Below, piece after piece: positions 7,990 through 14,659 of a DNA stretch of 16,187 nt (positions within the stretch are counted from its first letter, which is position 1; every line of letters begins with the position of its first letter). The stretch is from Candidatus Symbiobacter sp. Lineage in GTDB: Bacteria; Pseudomonadota; Alphaproteobacteria; Elsterales; Elsteraceae. Made by a program: the position numbers and the translations under genes. The DNA lies in contig JASGCR010000014.1 in the NCBI GenBank assembly GCA_030054015.1, positions 1 to 16,187 on the forward strand, read 5' to 3'. The notes below the pieces were generated by a model. That model made no database searches. It was not told the DNA's origin and saw only the letters and a program-made list of their open reading frames with translations.

Positions 7990-7993
7990 GGAG
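7988..7993 (+). promoter_or_regulatory. Shine-Dalgarno of fdsA overlapping the AIPR stop codon
   Basis: GAGGAG lies 8 nt before the fdsA ATG and shares bases with the AIPR stop TGA (7987-7989). Ribosomes finishing the AIPR gene end on the fdsA initiation site, which would keep fdsA expressed despite the inserted gene. Confidence 0.7.
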
Positions 7994-8001
7994 TCCACAC
8001 C

Positions 8002-10836
8002 ATGAACATTATGCGCCCGATAGATTTTGGCACCAAAGCCAGCCCGGAAAAAACCCTGGTACGCCTCGAAATTGACGGCGTGGTCATTGAGGTTCCCCAA
8101 GGCACCTCGGTCATGCACGCTGCCGTGACGATGGGTACCAAAATCCCCAAACTTTGCGCCACCGACAGCCTTGACGCTTTCGGCTCGTGCCGCATGTGTT
8201 TGGTCGAGATTGAGGGGCGGCGCGGTACCCCGGCATCTTGCACCACCCCGGTTGAGGCCGGCATGAAAGTCCGCACCAACACCCCCAAATTGGCGGAATT
8301 GCGGCGCGGGGTGATGGAACTCTATATTTCCGACCATCCGTTGGATTGCCTTACCTGTGCCGCCAATGGCGATTGCGAATTGCAAGACATGGCCGGGGTG
8401 GTGGGCCTGCGCGAAGTTCGTTATGGCTATGAGGGCAAAAACCATTTTGCTTCGGTCAAAGACACGTCCAATCCCTATTTCACCTTTGACCCCGCCAAAT
8501 GTATCGTTTGCTCGCGCTGTGTCCGCGCCTGCGAAGAAGTCCAAGGCACCTTTGCCCTCACGATTGATGGCCGTGGCTTTGCCAGCGTCGTCTCGCCGTC
8601 GCAACATGAATCATTCCTGGAATCCGAATGTGTCTCATGCGGGGCCTGTGTGCAGGCCTGTCCCACCGCCACCTTGATCGAAAAATCGGTGATCGAGATG
8701 GGGCAAGCCGAACACAAAGTCAAAACCACCTGTGCCTATTGCGGCGTGGGGTGTTCCTTTGTCGCCGAGATGCAGGGCGACCGCGTCGTTCGCATGGTAC
8801 CCGACAAAGATGGCAAGGCCAATCACGGCCATTCTTGTGTCAAGGGTCGCTTTGCCTGGGGGTATGCCACCCATCCCGACCGCATCACCAAACCCATGAT
8901 CCGCGCCAAAATCACCGATCCCTGGCGCGAAGTCTCCTGGGAGGAGGCATTGGATTACGCCGCCAGCCAACTTCGCGGCCTGCAAAGCAAATATGGCAAA
9001 GATGCCATTGGCGGCATTACCTCGTCGCGTTGCACCAATGAAGAAACCTGGCTGGTGCAAAAATTGATCCGCGCTGGTTTTGGCAATAACAATGTCGATA
9101 CTTGCGCCCGCGTGTGCCATTCCCCGACCGGTTATGGATTGAAAACCACTTTTGGTACCTCGGCGGGTACCCAAGATTTCGATTCGGTCGAAGAATCGGA
9201 TGTGATTATGGTGATCGGAGCCAATCCCACCGATGGCCACCCGGTTTTCGCCAGCCGCATGAAAAAACGCCTGCGCCAAGGGGCGCATTTGATCGTGATT
9301 GATCCGCGTCAAATTGATTTGGTCGATACGCCGCATATCCGCGCCGATTATCATTTGCCGTTGAAACCCGGCACCAATGTCGCGGTGATCAACGCGTTGG
9401 CTTATACGATCTTAGAAGAAAACCTTGAAAATGCGCGGTTTATTCACGAACGTTGTGACACCGGCGAATTTGCCATTTGGCGCGAATTTATCTTGCAACC
9501 CAAAAATTCCCCAGAAAAAGTGTCGGAAATCTCAGGCGTTCCCGCCGCCCATATCCGTGCCGCCGCGCGTTTATATGCCACCGGCGGGCGCGGTGCGATT
9601 TATTACGGGTTGGGCGTCACCGAACACAGCCAAGGATCAACCATGGTGATGGGCATGGCGAATTTGACCATGCTCACCGGCAATATTGGCGCGCGCGGGC
9701 GCGGCTTAAATCCCTTGCGCGGCCAAAATAACGTCCAGGGTTCGTGCGATATGGGGTCTTTCCCGCATGAATTCCCAGGCTATCGCCATGTGTCCGACAC
9801 GACCACCCGCGAGTCCTTTGCCCATGATTGGGGGGTGGAATTGTCGGCTGAGCCTGGCCTCCGCATTCCCAACATGTTCGACCAAGCCTTAAGCGGTAAT
9901 TTCCGCGGCATGTATGTGCAGGGCGAGGATATTGTCCAATCCGACCCCAATACCAGCCATGTCGTGGCGGCCATGAAATCCATGGAATGCGTGGTGGTGC
10001 AGGATATTTTCCTCAATGAAACCGCCAATTACGCCCATGTGTTTTTGCCCGGCGCATCGTTCTTGGAAAAAGATGGTACTTTTACCAATGCCGAACGCCG
10101 CATTAACCGCGTGCGCCGCGCCATGAAACCGCTTGCGGGCTATGCCGATTGGGAGGTGACGCAGATGCTCGCCAATAAAATGGGACTGGCGATGAATTAC
10201 ACCCATCCCAGCCAGATTATGGACGAAATCGCCCGCCTGACCCCCAGTTTCAAAGGCGTGTCTTATGAAAAATTAGACCGCGATGGTTCGGTGCAATGGC
10301 CGTGCAATGATGCCGCGCCCAACGGCACCCCCATCATGCATGTGGAAAAATTCGTGCGCGGATCGGGGCGGTTTATGCTCACCGATTATGTACCGACGGA
10401 CGAACGCACGAGTGGCAAATATCCGTTGCTTCTGACCACCGGACGCATCTTAAGCCAATATAATGTCGGGGCGCAAACCCGTCGCACCGCCAATGTCGCC
10501 TGGCATGACGAGGATGTGCTGGAAATCCACCCGTTTGATGCCGAACATCGCGGCATTAATGATGGCGATTATGTGGCCATGGAATCGCGGGTGGGAACCA
10601 CCAGCCTGCGGGCCGTGATTTCCGAGCGGATGCAGCCAGGCGTGGTCTACACCACTTTCCATTTCCCCGAAACCGGCGCCAATATCGTCACCACCGAATA
10701 TTCCGATTGGGCGACCAATTGCCCCGAATATAAAGTGACGGCGGTACAAGTACGCCCCACCAACCGCCGTTCCGATTTCCAGGAAGATTATGCCGAGCAT
10801 ACGGCGCAGGCGCGACATATTCTGGCGGCGGAATAA
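8002..10836 (+). CDS. fdsA: NAD-dependent formate dehydrogenase, alpha (catalytic molybdenum) subunit
   Basis: A 944-residue subunit that oxidises formate to CO2 at a bis-molybdopterin guanine dinucleotide Mo centre. Ligand motifs appear in order: the plant-type [2Fe-2S] (Cys52, Cys63, Cys66, Cys80); a His-ligated [4Fe-4S] (His112, Cys116, Cys119, Cys125); two ferredoxin-type [4Fe-4S] (Cys167/170/173/177 and Cys210/213/216/220); and the [4Fe-4S] of the molybdopterin domain (Cys244, Cys247, Cys251, Cys279). The Mo ligand is Cys372 (codon TGC, so not selenocysteine), followed by His373 in VCHSPTGYG. The C-terminal molybdopterin dinucleotide-binding domain contains LLLTTGRILSQYNVG and ends around ATNCPEYKVTAVQV. 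The length is normal and the frame is intact. It is separated from fdsB by the AIPR gene and followed after 5 nt by fdsC. Confidence 0.97.
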   Translation: MNIMRPIDFGTKASPEKTLVRLEIDGVVIEVPQGTSVMHAAVTMGTKIPKLCATDSLDAFGSCRMCLVEIEGRRGTPASCTTPVEAGMKVRTNTPKLAELRRGVMELYISDHPLDCLTCAANGDCELQDMAGVVGLREVRYGYEGKNHFASVKDTSNPYFTFDPAKCIVCSRCVRACEEVQGTFALTIDGRGFASVVSPSQHESFLESECVSCGACVQACPTATLIEKSVIEMGQAEHKVKTTCAYCGVGCSFVAEMQGDRVVRMVPDKDGKANHGHSCVKGRFAWGYATHPDRITKPMIRAKITDPWREVSWEEALDYAASQLRGLQSKYGKDAIGGITSSRCTNEETWLVQKLIRAGFGNNNVDTCARVCHSPTGYGLKTTFGTSAGTQDFDSVEESDVIMVIGANPTDGHPVFASRMKKRLRQGAHLIVIDPRQIDLVDTPHIRADYHLPLKPGTNVAVINALAYTILEENLENARFIHERCDTGEFAIWREFILQPKNSPEKVSEISGVPAAHIRAAARLYATGGRGAIYYGLGVTEHSQGSTMVMGMANLTMLTGNIGARGRGLNPLRGQNNVQGSCDMGSFPHEFPGYRHVSDTTTRESFAHDWGVELSAEPGLRIPNMFDQALSGNFRGMYVQGEDIVQSDPNTSHVVAAMKSMECVVVQDIFLNETANYAHVFLPGASFLEKDGTFTNAERRINRVRRAMKPLAGYADWEVTQMLANKMGLAMNYTHPSQIMDEIARLTPSFKGVSYEKLDRDGSVQWPCNDAAPNGTPIMHVEKFVRGSGRFMLTDYVPTDERTSGKYPLLLTTGRILSQYNVGAQTRRTANVAWHDEDVLEIHPFDAEHRGINDGDYVAMESRVGTTSLRAVISERMQPGVVYTTFHFPETGANIVTTEYSDWATNCPEYKVTAVQVRPTNRRSDFQEDYAEHTAQARHILAAE

Positions 10837-10841
10837 CCGCC

Positions 10842-11726
10842 ATGCCGGATGTCGACCAGACCAGGTCTGATTTTTTGCCCAAGGATTTGACCAGGGATTT
10901 GACCAGGGACTTAACGGTGGCTGCGGAGGCGCATCGCCGGGTCACGGCCAAAGAAATCGTGTTTGCGGGGAAATCAGGCGACGCGGATTTCGTCGTGGCC
11001 GAGGAAGTCCCCGTGGCCCTGGTCTATAACGGCATGTCCCATGTCGTGTTGATGGCCACGCCGCAAGATTTATCTGACTTGGCGGTGGGGTTTTCGCTGT
11101 CAGAGGGGATTATCGACGACAGCTCCGAAATCATGCGGATCGCGGTGGTGCAATCCCCTTTGGGCATCGAAGTCACTATGGATATTCTGGGGCGGCGGTT
11201 GCATGAATTGCAAGAACGCCGCCGCCATATGGTGGGCGCGACGGGTTGCGGTCTGTGCGGGATTGAATCGCTTGCGCAATTGGCGATGGGCGGGACAAAG
11301 AGAGATGTGGCACCAGGCAAGGAAGTTCGGGTTGCGGCGGTACGGGCGGCCTTTGCCGCTTTGGGGGAGCAACAAATTTTGAATCAGCAGAGCCATTCCC
11401 TTCATGCGGCGGCTTTTGCCGATTTTTCTGGGGCGGTGCAATGGGTGCGCGAAGATGTCGGTCGCCATAATGCGTTGGATAAATTAATTGGGGCCATGGC
11501 GGATGCCAATCGGGATTTTGCCAACGGGTTTGTCGTGATGACCAGCCGTTGTTCCTATGAATTGGTGCGCAAGGCGGCGCGGGTGGGGGTTGGTGCTTTG
11601 GCTACGATTTCCGCCCCCACCGGCCGTGCGCTCGACGAAGCATCTGCAGCAGGCATGGGGTTGATTGCCCTGGCGCGGCACGATGGCTTGAAAATATTTT
11701 GTCATGCCGAGCGATTCACGGTCTGA
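10842..11726 (+). CDS. fdsC: Formate dehydrogenase accessory sulfurtransferase FdsC/FdhD
   Basis: A 294-residue FdhD-family protein. FdhD/FdsC binds the molybdenum cofactor and delivers the sulfido ligand needed for an active formate dehydrogenase. The conserved GCGLCG (Cys136, Cys139), REDVGRHNALDK (203-214) and SRCSYELVRKA (235-245) motifs are all present. The ATG at 10842 is 5 nt after the fdsA stop; no strong Shine-Dalgarno is visible, so it probably relies on coupling to fdsA. The first 25 residues include the tandem KDLTRDLTRDLT, encoded by a 12-bp repeat, which lies before the recognisable fold starting near residue 32 and may be a local expansion. Confidence 0.92.
   Translation: MPDVDQTRSDFLPKDLTRDLTRDLTVAAEAHRRVTAKEIVFAGKSGDADFVVAEEVPVALVYNGMSHVVLMATPQDLSDLAVGFSLSEGIIDDSSEIMRIAVVQSPLGIEVTMDILGRRLHELQERRRHMVGATGCGLCGIESLAQLAMGGTKRDVAPGKEVRVAAVRAAFAALGEQQILNQQSHSLHAAAFADFSGAVQWVREDVGRHNALDKLIGAMADANRDFANGFVVMTSRCSYELVRKAARVGVGALATISAPTGRALDEASAAGMGLIALARHDGLKIFCHAERFTV
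10884..10919 (+). repeat. 12-bp tandem repeat in the fdsC N-terminal coding region
   Basis: Two perfect copies of GATTTGACCAGG (10884-10895 and 10896-10907) are followed by one degenerate copy. They encode repeated D-L-T-R units. Being a multiple of three, changes in copy number would keep the reading frame. A perfect inverted repeat, CAGACC-A-GGTCTG (10857-10869), lies just upstream. Confidence 0.6.
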
Positions 11727-11765
11727 GATATTGATTTTGATGGCGATTTTACGGGGGATTTGAGG

Positions 11766-11999
11766 ATGGATATGCAAGCAACTCATGCCGATGCGACGCA
11801 AAAATTGGTGATGATGGCCAATCAGATCGGCGATTATTTCGCGGCCTATCCCCATGACGCGGCGGTCAAGCAAACCCGCCAGCACATCGAACAATTTTGG
11901 GCAAAACCCATGCGGGCCGCCATCATCGCCCATCTCGCCCAAGGCGGCAAGGGTTTGAAACCCATTTCGATTGAGGCGGTCAAGGGGTTAATGGGGTAG
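11766..11999 (+). CDS. fdsD: Formate dehydrogenase delta subunit
   Basis: A 77-residue protein of the FdsD family, which occurs as the last gene of fds operons and is needed for full formate dehydrogenase activity or assembly. Family features include KLVMMANQIGDYFAAYP near the N-terminus, an internal HIEQFWAKPMRAAIIAHL segment, and a C-terminal GLKPISIEAV. The ATG at 11766 has GGGGG about 9 nt upstream; the ATG at 11772, with GAGG 6 nt upstream, is an equally good alternative that removes two residues. It follows fdsC by 39 bp. A hairpin with a T-rich tail just after the stop suggests that the operon ends here. Confidence 0.88.
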   Translation: MDMQATHADATQKLVMMANQIGDYFAAYPHDAAVKQTRQHIEQFWAKPMRAAIIAHLAQGGKGLKPISIEAVKGLMG

Positions 12000-12019
12000 A
12001 AATTAATTTTTTGCGTTTG

Positions 12020-12054
12020 TAATCTGCCTTTATAAATTGGGTAGATTTTAATTT
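12020..12054 (+). terminator. Probable intrinsic terminator of the fds operon
   Basis: AATCTGCC (12021-12028) pairs with GGGTAGATT (12039-12047 region, one G-T pair) around an AT-rich loop, followed by TTTTAATTT. It lies about 20 bp after the fdsD stop and before the next promoter, a sensible position for ending the operon. The stem is only moderately stable. Confidence 0.45.
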
Positions 12055-12060
12055 CATGTA

Positions 12061-12090
12061 TTGACAAACAGGTGGTTTGTACTTTATTTT
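12061..12090 (+). promoter_or_regulatory. Promoter of the ImmA-PIN cassette with an embedded palindrome
   Basis: A perfect TTGACA (12061-12066) and TATTTT (12085-12090) are separated by 18 nt, and the cassette start codon follows about 60 bp later. The palindrome ACAAAC-N5-GTTTGT (12064-12080) covers the end of the -35 box and most of the spacer, where a bound repressor would block RNA polymerase. This suggests autoregulation of the cassette. Confidence 0.5.
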
Positions 12091-12092
12091 TA

Positions 12093-12113
12093 TGATTCTT
12101 TGAATCAAGAATC
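12093..12113. repeat. Interleaved GATTC/GAATC inverted repeats just downstream of the promoter
   Basis: TGATTC-TTT-GAATCA (12093-12107) is a perfect 6-base-arm inverted repeat. A third element makes GATTCTT (12094-12100) pair with AAGAATC (12107-12113), so three GAATC-type half sites occur within 20 bp. They lie at the expected transcript start, as a second operator or a leader hairpin would. Confidence 0.4.
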
Positions 12114-12150
12114 GTGCTTTTTCGGAGTTACGCCAGGGAATAAGTTTTTA

Positions 12151-13257
12151 ATGAACCACGCTGTTCCTGTATCGAATGAACCCAATTCTAAGCCGAAATC
12201 GTCCCGCCAACCGGGAAAATCTCCCTTTAAATCCCGGTTAAAAAAAGAATTAGATGCGGTCGGTTTGGATGGGGCAAAGGCTTTGAAACTTCTTCCCGAT
12301 TGGTGGGAAGAAGTGGCGGAGTCTTTGGGTGGGCAGATTGAAATTCGCGGCTGGGTCGCCCAATTTTTTGGCCTTATTTTTGATAAGGACGGAAATTTTT
12401 TGCGTCCGCCATCGGCGGAACCAGAAATCGCCTTTCGTGCCAAAAAAGACAGTGACATAACCAAACTTAAAATTGCCTCCGACTTTGCCCTGGCGGTTGC
12501 CAAACAAATATTGCGGGTTGTCCCCGAAACCAAAAATCAAATTATCCCATCGGCGGAAAAATTGCGCCAGGAAATCCTGGCCAAGGGGAAGCCCTGGGTT
12601 GGGTTTGACGATTTGCTCGAAATTTGTTGGAGCCGCAATATCCCGGTCATTTATATGACCGAATTGCCGATGACCCATAAAATGGATGGCATGGTGCTGC
12701 GTTACGATAATAAATACGCCATTATTTTAAGTAAAAAAGCCCAAAATGATCACCCCTCGCGTCTATTGTTTGTTCTTGCCCATGAAATAGGGCATATTTC
12801 ATGCCATCATCTGGCGGGCGAACAATCGCAAATTGCCGAAGAAACGGTCAATAATTATGCTTCCGAAGCAAAAATTTACAATTCGGATGCCTCAAGAAAG
12901 CAAGAGACCGAAGCGGATGCCTATGCACGGTTGTTATTGATTGGAGAAAACACTGAATTTAATTACGGCAACCTTACTGTGCCTAATAAATTAGGACAAG
13001 CGGTTAATCAATTAGGGAAAGAAAAAATGATTGAACCAGGTTTCATTGCCCTTAACGCTTCCCATAATTTTGCGAAGTCTGGGCGTGGTAATGCTTGGGG
13101 CTTGACTGAAAATGTCCTGCAAAAACTTAATATTTACGATTCAGGCTGTTTGGCACTGTGCCAGAGATATTTTATCCAAAATATCGCATTTGATGAATTA
13201 AAGGTTGAAGCTTGGGAGGTGTTGCAAAATCTTAAAGTCGTTTCGCGTGAGTTATAA
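12151..13257 (+). CDS. ImmA/IrrE-family zinc metallopeptidase
   Basis: A 368-residue protein with the zinc-peptidase motif HEIGH (211-215) in FVLAHEIGHISCHH and a downstream acidic stretch QETEADAYAR (251-260) that likely supplies the third zinc ligand. In this family the peptidase commonly cleaves or inactivates a repressor or antitoxin, as ImmA does with ImmR and IrrE with DdrO. The N-terminal 150 residues (Lys/Arg-rich start, then DWWEEVAESLGGQIEIRGWVAQFFG) are not a clear helix-turn-helix, and I do not recognise them. The ATG at 12151 has AGGGA about 11 nt upstream; the frame remains open back to a TTG at 12061, but that would run through the promoter. The next gene starts 2 nt after its stop. 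Base composition is AT-rich compared with the fds genes, suggesting acquisition. A role in toxin-antitoxin control or defence is inferred. Confidence 0.8.
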   Translation: MNHAVPVSNEPNSKPKSSRQPGKSPFKSRLKKELDAVGLDGAKALKLLPDWWEEVAESLGGQIEIRGWVAQFFGLIFDKDGNFLRPPSAEPEIAFRAKKDSDITKLKIASDFALAVAKQILRVVPETKNQIIPSAEKLRQEILAKGKPWVGFDDLLEICWSRNIPVIYMTELPMTHKMDGMVLRYDNKYAIILSKKAQNDHPSRLLFVLAHEIGHISCHHLAGEQSQIAEETVNNYASEAKIYNSDASRKQETEADAYARLLLIGENTEFNYGNLTVPNKLGQAVNQLGKEKMIEPGFIALNASHNFAKSGRGNAWGLTENVLQKLNIYDSGCLALCQRYFIQNIAFDELKVEAWEVLQNLKVVSREL

Positions 13258-13259
13258 AT

Positions 13260-13910
13260 GTGACAGAAATCAACGCGATATTCGACATCGACATCACCTT
13301 AAAACTAACAGCCTGTGATATTTGGGATGAAGTTTTGCAGGCATATGATGTCCATTCTGTTTATCGGCTTGATTCAGCTGTACCGCGTTCACTGCAGAAT
13401 AAATTTTTGCAATCTCACCGTAAAAGAAAACTGGAAAGCAAAACCCTATTTTTTGATGACCGTCAGGTTTCTGAAATAATTAAAAAATTAACCTTAACCA
13501 TTACTCAGACCGTTCAACTTCCTTCGTCATGGAAAGAACCCGCCGAGGCGACAAAGAACGAGTTAAAAAGTAAATCAATCGATGCAGGTGAGGCCGAAGC
13601 GACAGCTTTATTGCTTGCTCATAATGATTTAAATCTGCTTCTAAGCGGCGATAAACATTTTTTTACTGACTTAAAGCATAAATTTCCTGATTATTATTTT
13701 CATTTACGGGGTGAAAATAAACTGGTGAGTTTTGAATCCTGCCTTGCCAAATTATGTAAACAACTTGGATATGACAGATTACAGCCAAAATTATGGCAGG
13801 GTCGTTTTATCGATAAGGCTTTAATGGTTTCCTTGGGTTCACAAGGGCAACATACCGAACAAGAGTTTCTTCAAATTAACTTTCAGTCCGACCCATTAAA
13901 CCCCGATTAG
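13260..13910 (+). CDS. PIN-like nuclease domain protein, partner of the ImmA/IrrE-like peptidase
   Basis: A 216-residue protein. The N-terminus AIFDIDITLKLTACDIWDEVL carries Asp9 and Asp11, in the place of the first catalytic Asp of PIN nucleases. The segment SIDAGEAEATALLLA (107-120) followed by LLLSGDKHFF (126-135) matches the later PIN acidic residues (Asp108, Glu111, Asp131). The conserved second acidic residue is not obvious: the VPRSLQNKF segment has no Glu. PIN proteins are typically Mg-dependent RNases, often toxins. About 70 residues after the PIN-like core are unrecognised. The start is a GTG at 13260, 2 nt after the stop of the peptidase gene, with no strong Shine-Dalgarno, so coupled translation is likely. 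I call the fold on motif pattern only; another small endonuclease-like fold is possible. Confidence 0.6.
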   Translation: MTEINAIFDIDITLKLTACDIWDEVLQAYDVHSVYRLDSAVPRSLQNKFLQSHRKRKLESKTLFFDDRQVSEIIKKLTLTITQTVQLPSSWKEPAEATKNELKSKSIDAGEAEATALLLAHNDLNLLLSGDKHFFTDLKHKFPDYYFHLRGENKLVSFESCLAKLCKQLGYDRLQPKLWQGRFIDKALMVSLGSQGQHTEQEFLQINFQSDPLNPD

Positions 13911-13939
13911 CAACCATAATAACCGCGGCGGCATCCCAC

Positions 13940-13958
13940 GCCATTGCGATCCAATGGC
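13940..13958. repeat. Hairpin between convergent genes (GCCATTG-N5-CAATGGC)
   Basis: Perfect 7-base arms around CGATC lie in the 67-bp gap between the plus-strand PIN-like gene and the minus-strand phosphoribosyltransferase gene. It could slow transcription from both sides, but no T tract follows on either strand, so it is not called a terminator. Confidence 0.4.
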
Positions 13959-13977
13959 TCTGGACCGGCCGTTGCCG

Positions 13978-14550
13978 CTAATCCACATCGACTTCAAACG
14001 GTTGCCGCACCCAATCATTGGTGGGCATCATGCGCCCGTTAAAATGGGGTTTGAACGCGGAATGGGGTTTGCACAAAACCGTGGCAAAGCGGAAATCCAC
14101 CGCCGAGGTTTTGTCATAAAAATGGTTGAATATGAATTCTGCGGTGCGGCCGCCATCGCACATATCGTCGCAAATTAAAATCCGCAATTTGGGGATGGCG
14201 TTTAATTGTTCGGGGGCATTTTGGTTGGCGCTGCGCAATAATTCGGTCAAAGGCAGGTCGTTTAAGGTACAGGCATGTTCGCTCATGCGGATGATGTTGT
14301 TTTGTTTTTCAAGCGACGATACGCCGTCATAATAAGACGATGCCAACAACCAAAAAGTACGGTCTTTTAAGTGGGGAATCTTGCGGGTGAGGTAATCGCC
14401 AAAATAAAACCCGCCGCGCCCCAAGACGATCATGTAATCCGGCACATAATCAACCGCCTTCATATCGGCGAGGCATTGATCCATATAGCCGCGATATTCT
14501 TCCCAATCCATACGCACGACGGTGGTTTCGGTCATGTCGATAACGCTCAT
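13978..14550 (-). CDS. Phosphoribosyltransferase family protein (hypoxanthine/xanthine PRTase-like)
   Basis: A 190-residue type I phosphoribosyltransferase. The PRPP-binding loop is visible as ILICDDMCDGGRTAE (124-138), a variant of the usual VDDxxDTGxT with Gly-Gly-Arg after the second acidic residue. The N-terminal VLGRGGFYFGDYLTRKI (42-58) corresponds to the pyrophosphate loop region. The C-terminal WVRQPFEVD resembles the end of xanthine/guanine-type enzymes, so purine salvage is likely; the substrate base cannot be fixed from the sequence. The ATG at 14550 is chosen because GAGG lies 5 nt of spacing upstream; the open frame continues to 14700, but that would overlap the end of odhB. It follows odhB by 109 bp on the same strand. 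Confidence 0.75.
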   Translation of the reverse strand: MSVIDMTETTVVRMDWEEYRGYMDQCLADMKAVDYVPDYMIVLGRGGFYFGDYLTRKIPHLKDRTFWLLASSYYDGVSSLEKQNNIIRMSEHACTLNDLPLTELLRSANQNAPEQLNAIPKLRILICDDMCDGGRTAEFIFNHFYDKTSAVDFRFATVLCKPHSAFKPHFNGRMMPTNDWVRQPFEVDVD

Positions 14551-14659
14551 TTCCGCCTCGATCTTTGCTATGGGTCGATCCCTTGGCTTCTCTCTACCAG
14601 AAGTAAGGTTGTGTTCACAAGGGTGATGTTTTGGCAACCAGCAACGACCTGGCCCCCCA

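Noticed and set aside
6226..8001. Insertion sequence or integron origin for the AIPR insert
   Set aside because: No transposase, integrase, long terminal inverted repeats or long target duplication are visible; only the 5-bp TGAGG repeat is present.
9115..9120. Possible selenocysteine at the fdsA active site
   Set aside because: The codon is TGC, an ordinary cysteine, and no in-frame TGA or selenocysteine insertion hairpin is involved.
8635..9354. Long minus-strand open frame opposite fdsA
   Set aside because: The fdsA frame carries all expected cofactor motifs here; the antisense translation has no recognisable motif.
12061..12150. Extended start (TTG at 12061) for the ImmA/IrrE-like gene
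   Set aside because: It would begin inside the TTGACA promoter box and run through the palindromes; the ATG at 12151 has an AGGGA upstream and is more plausible.
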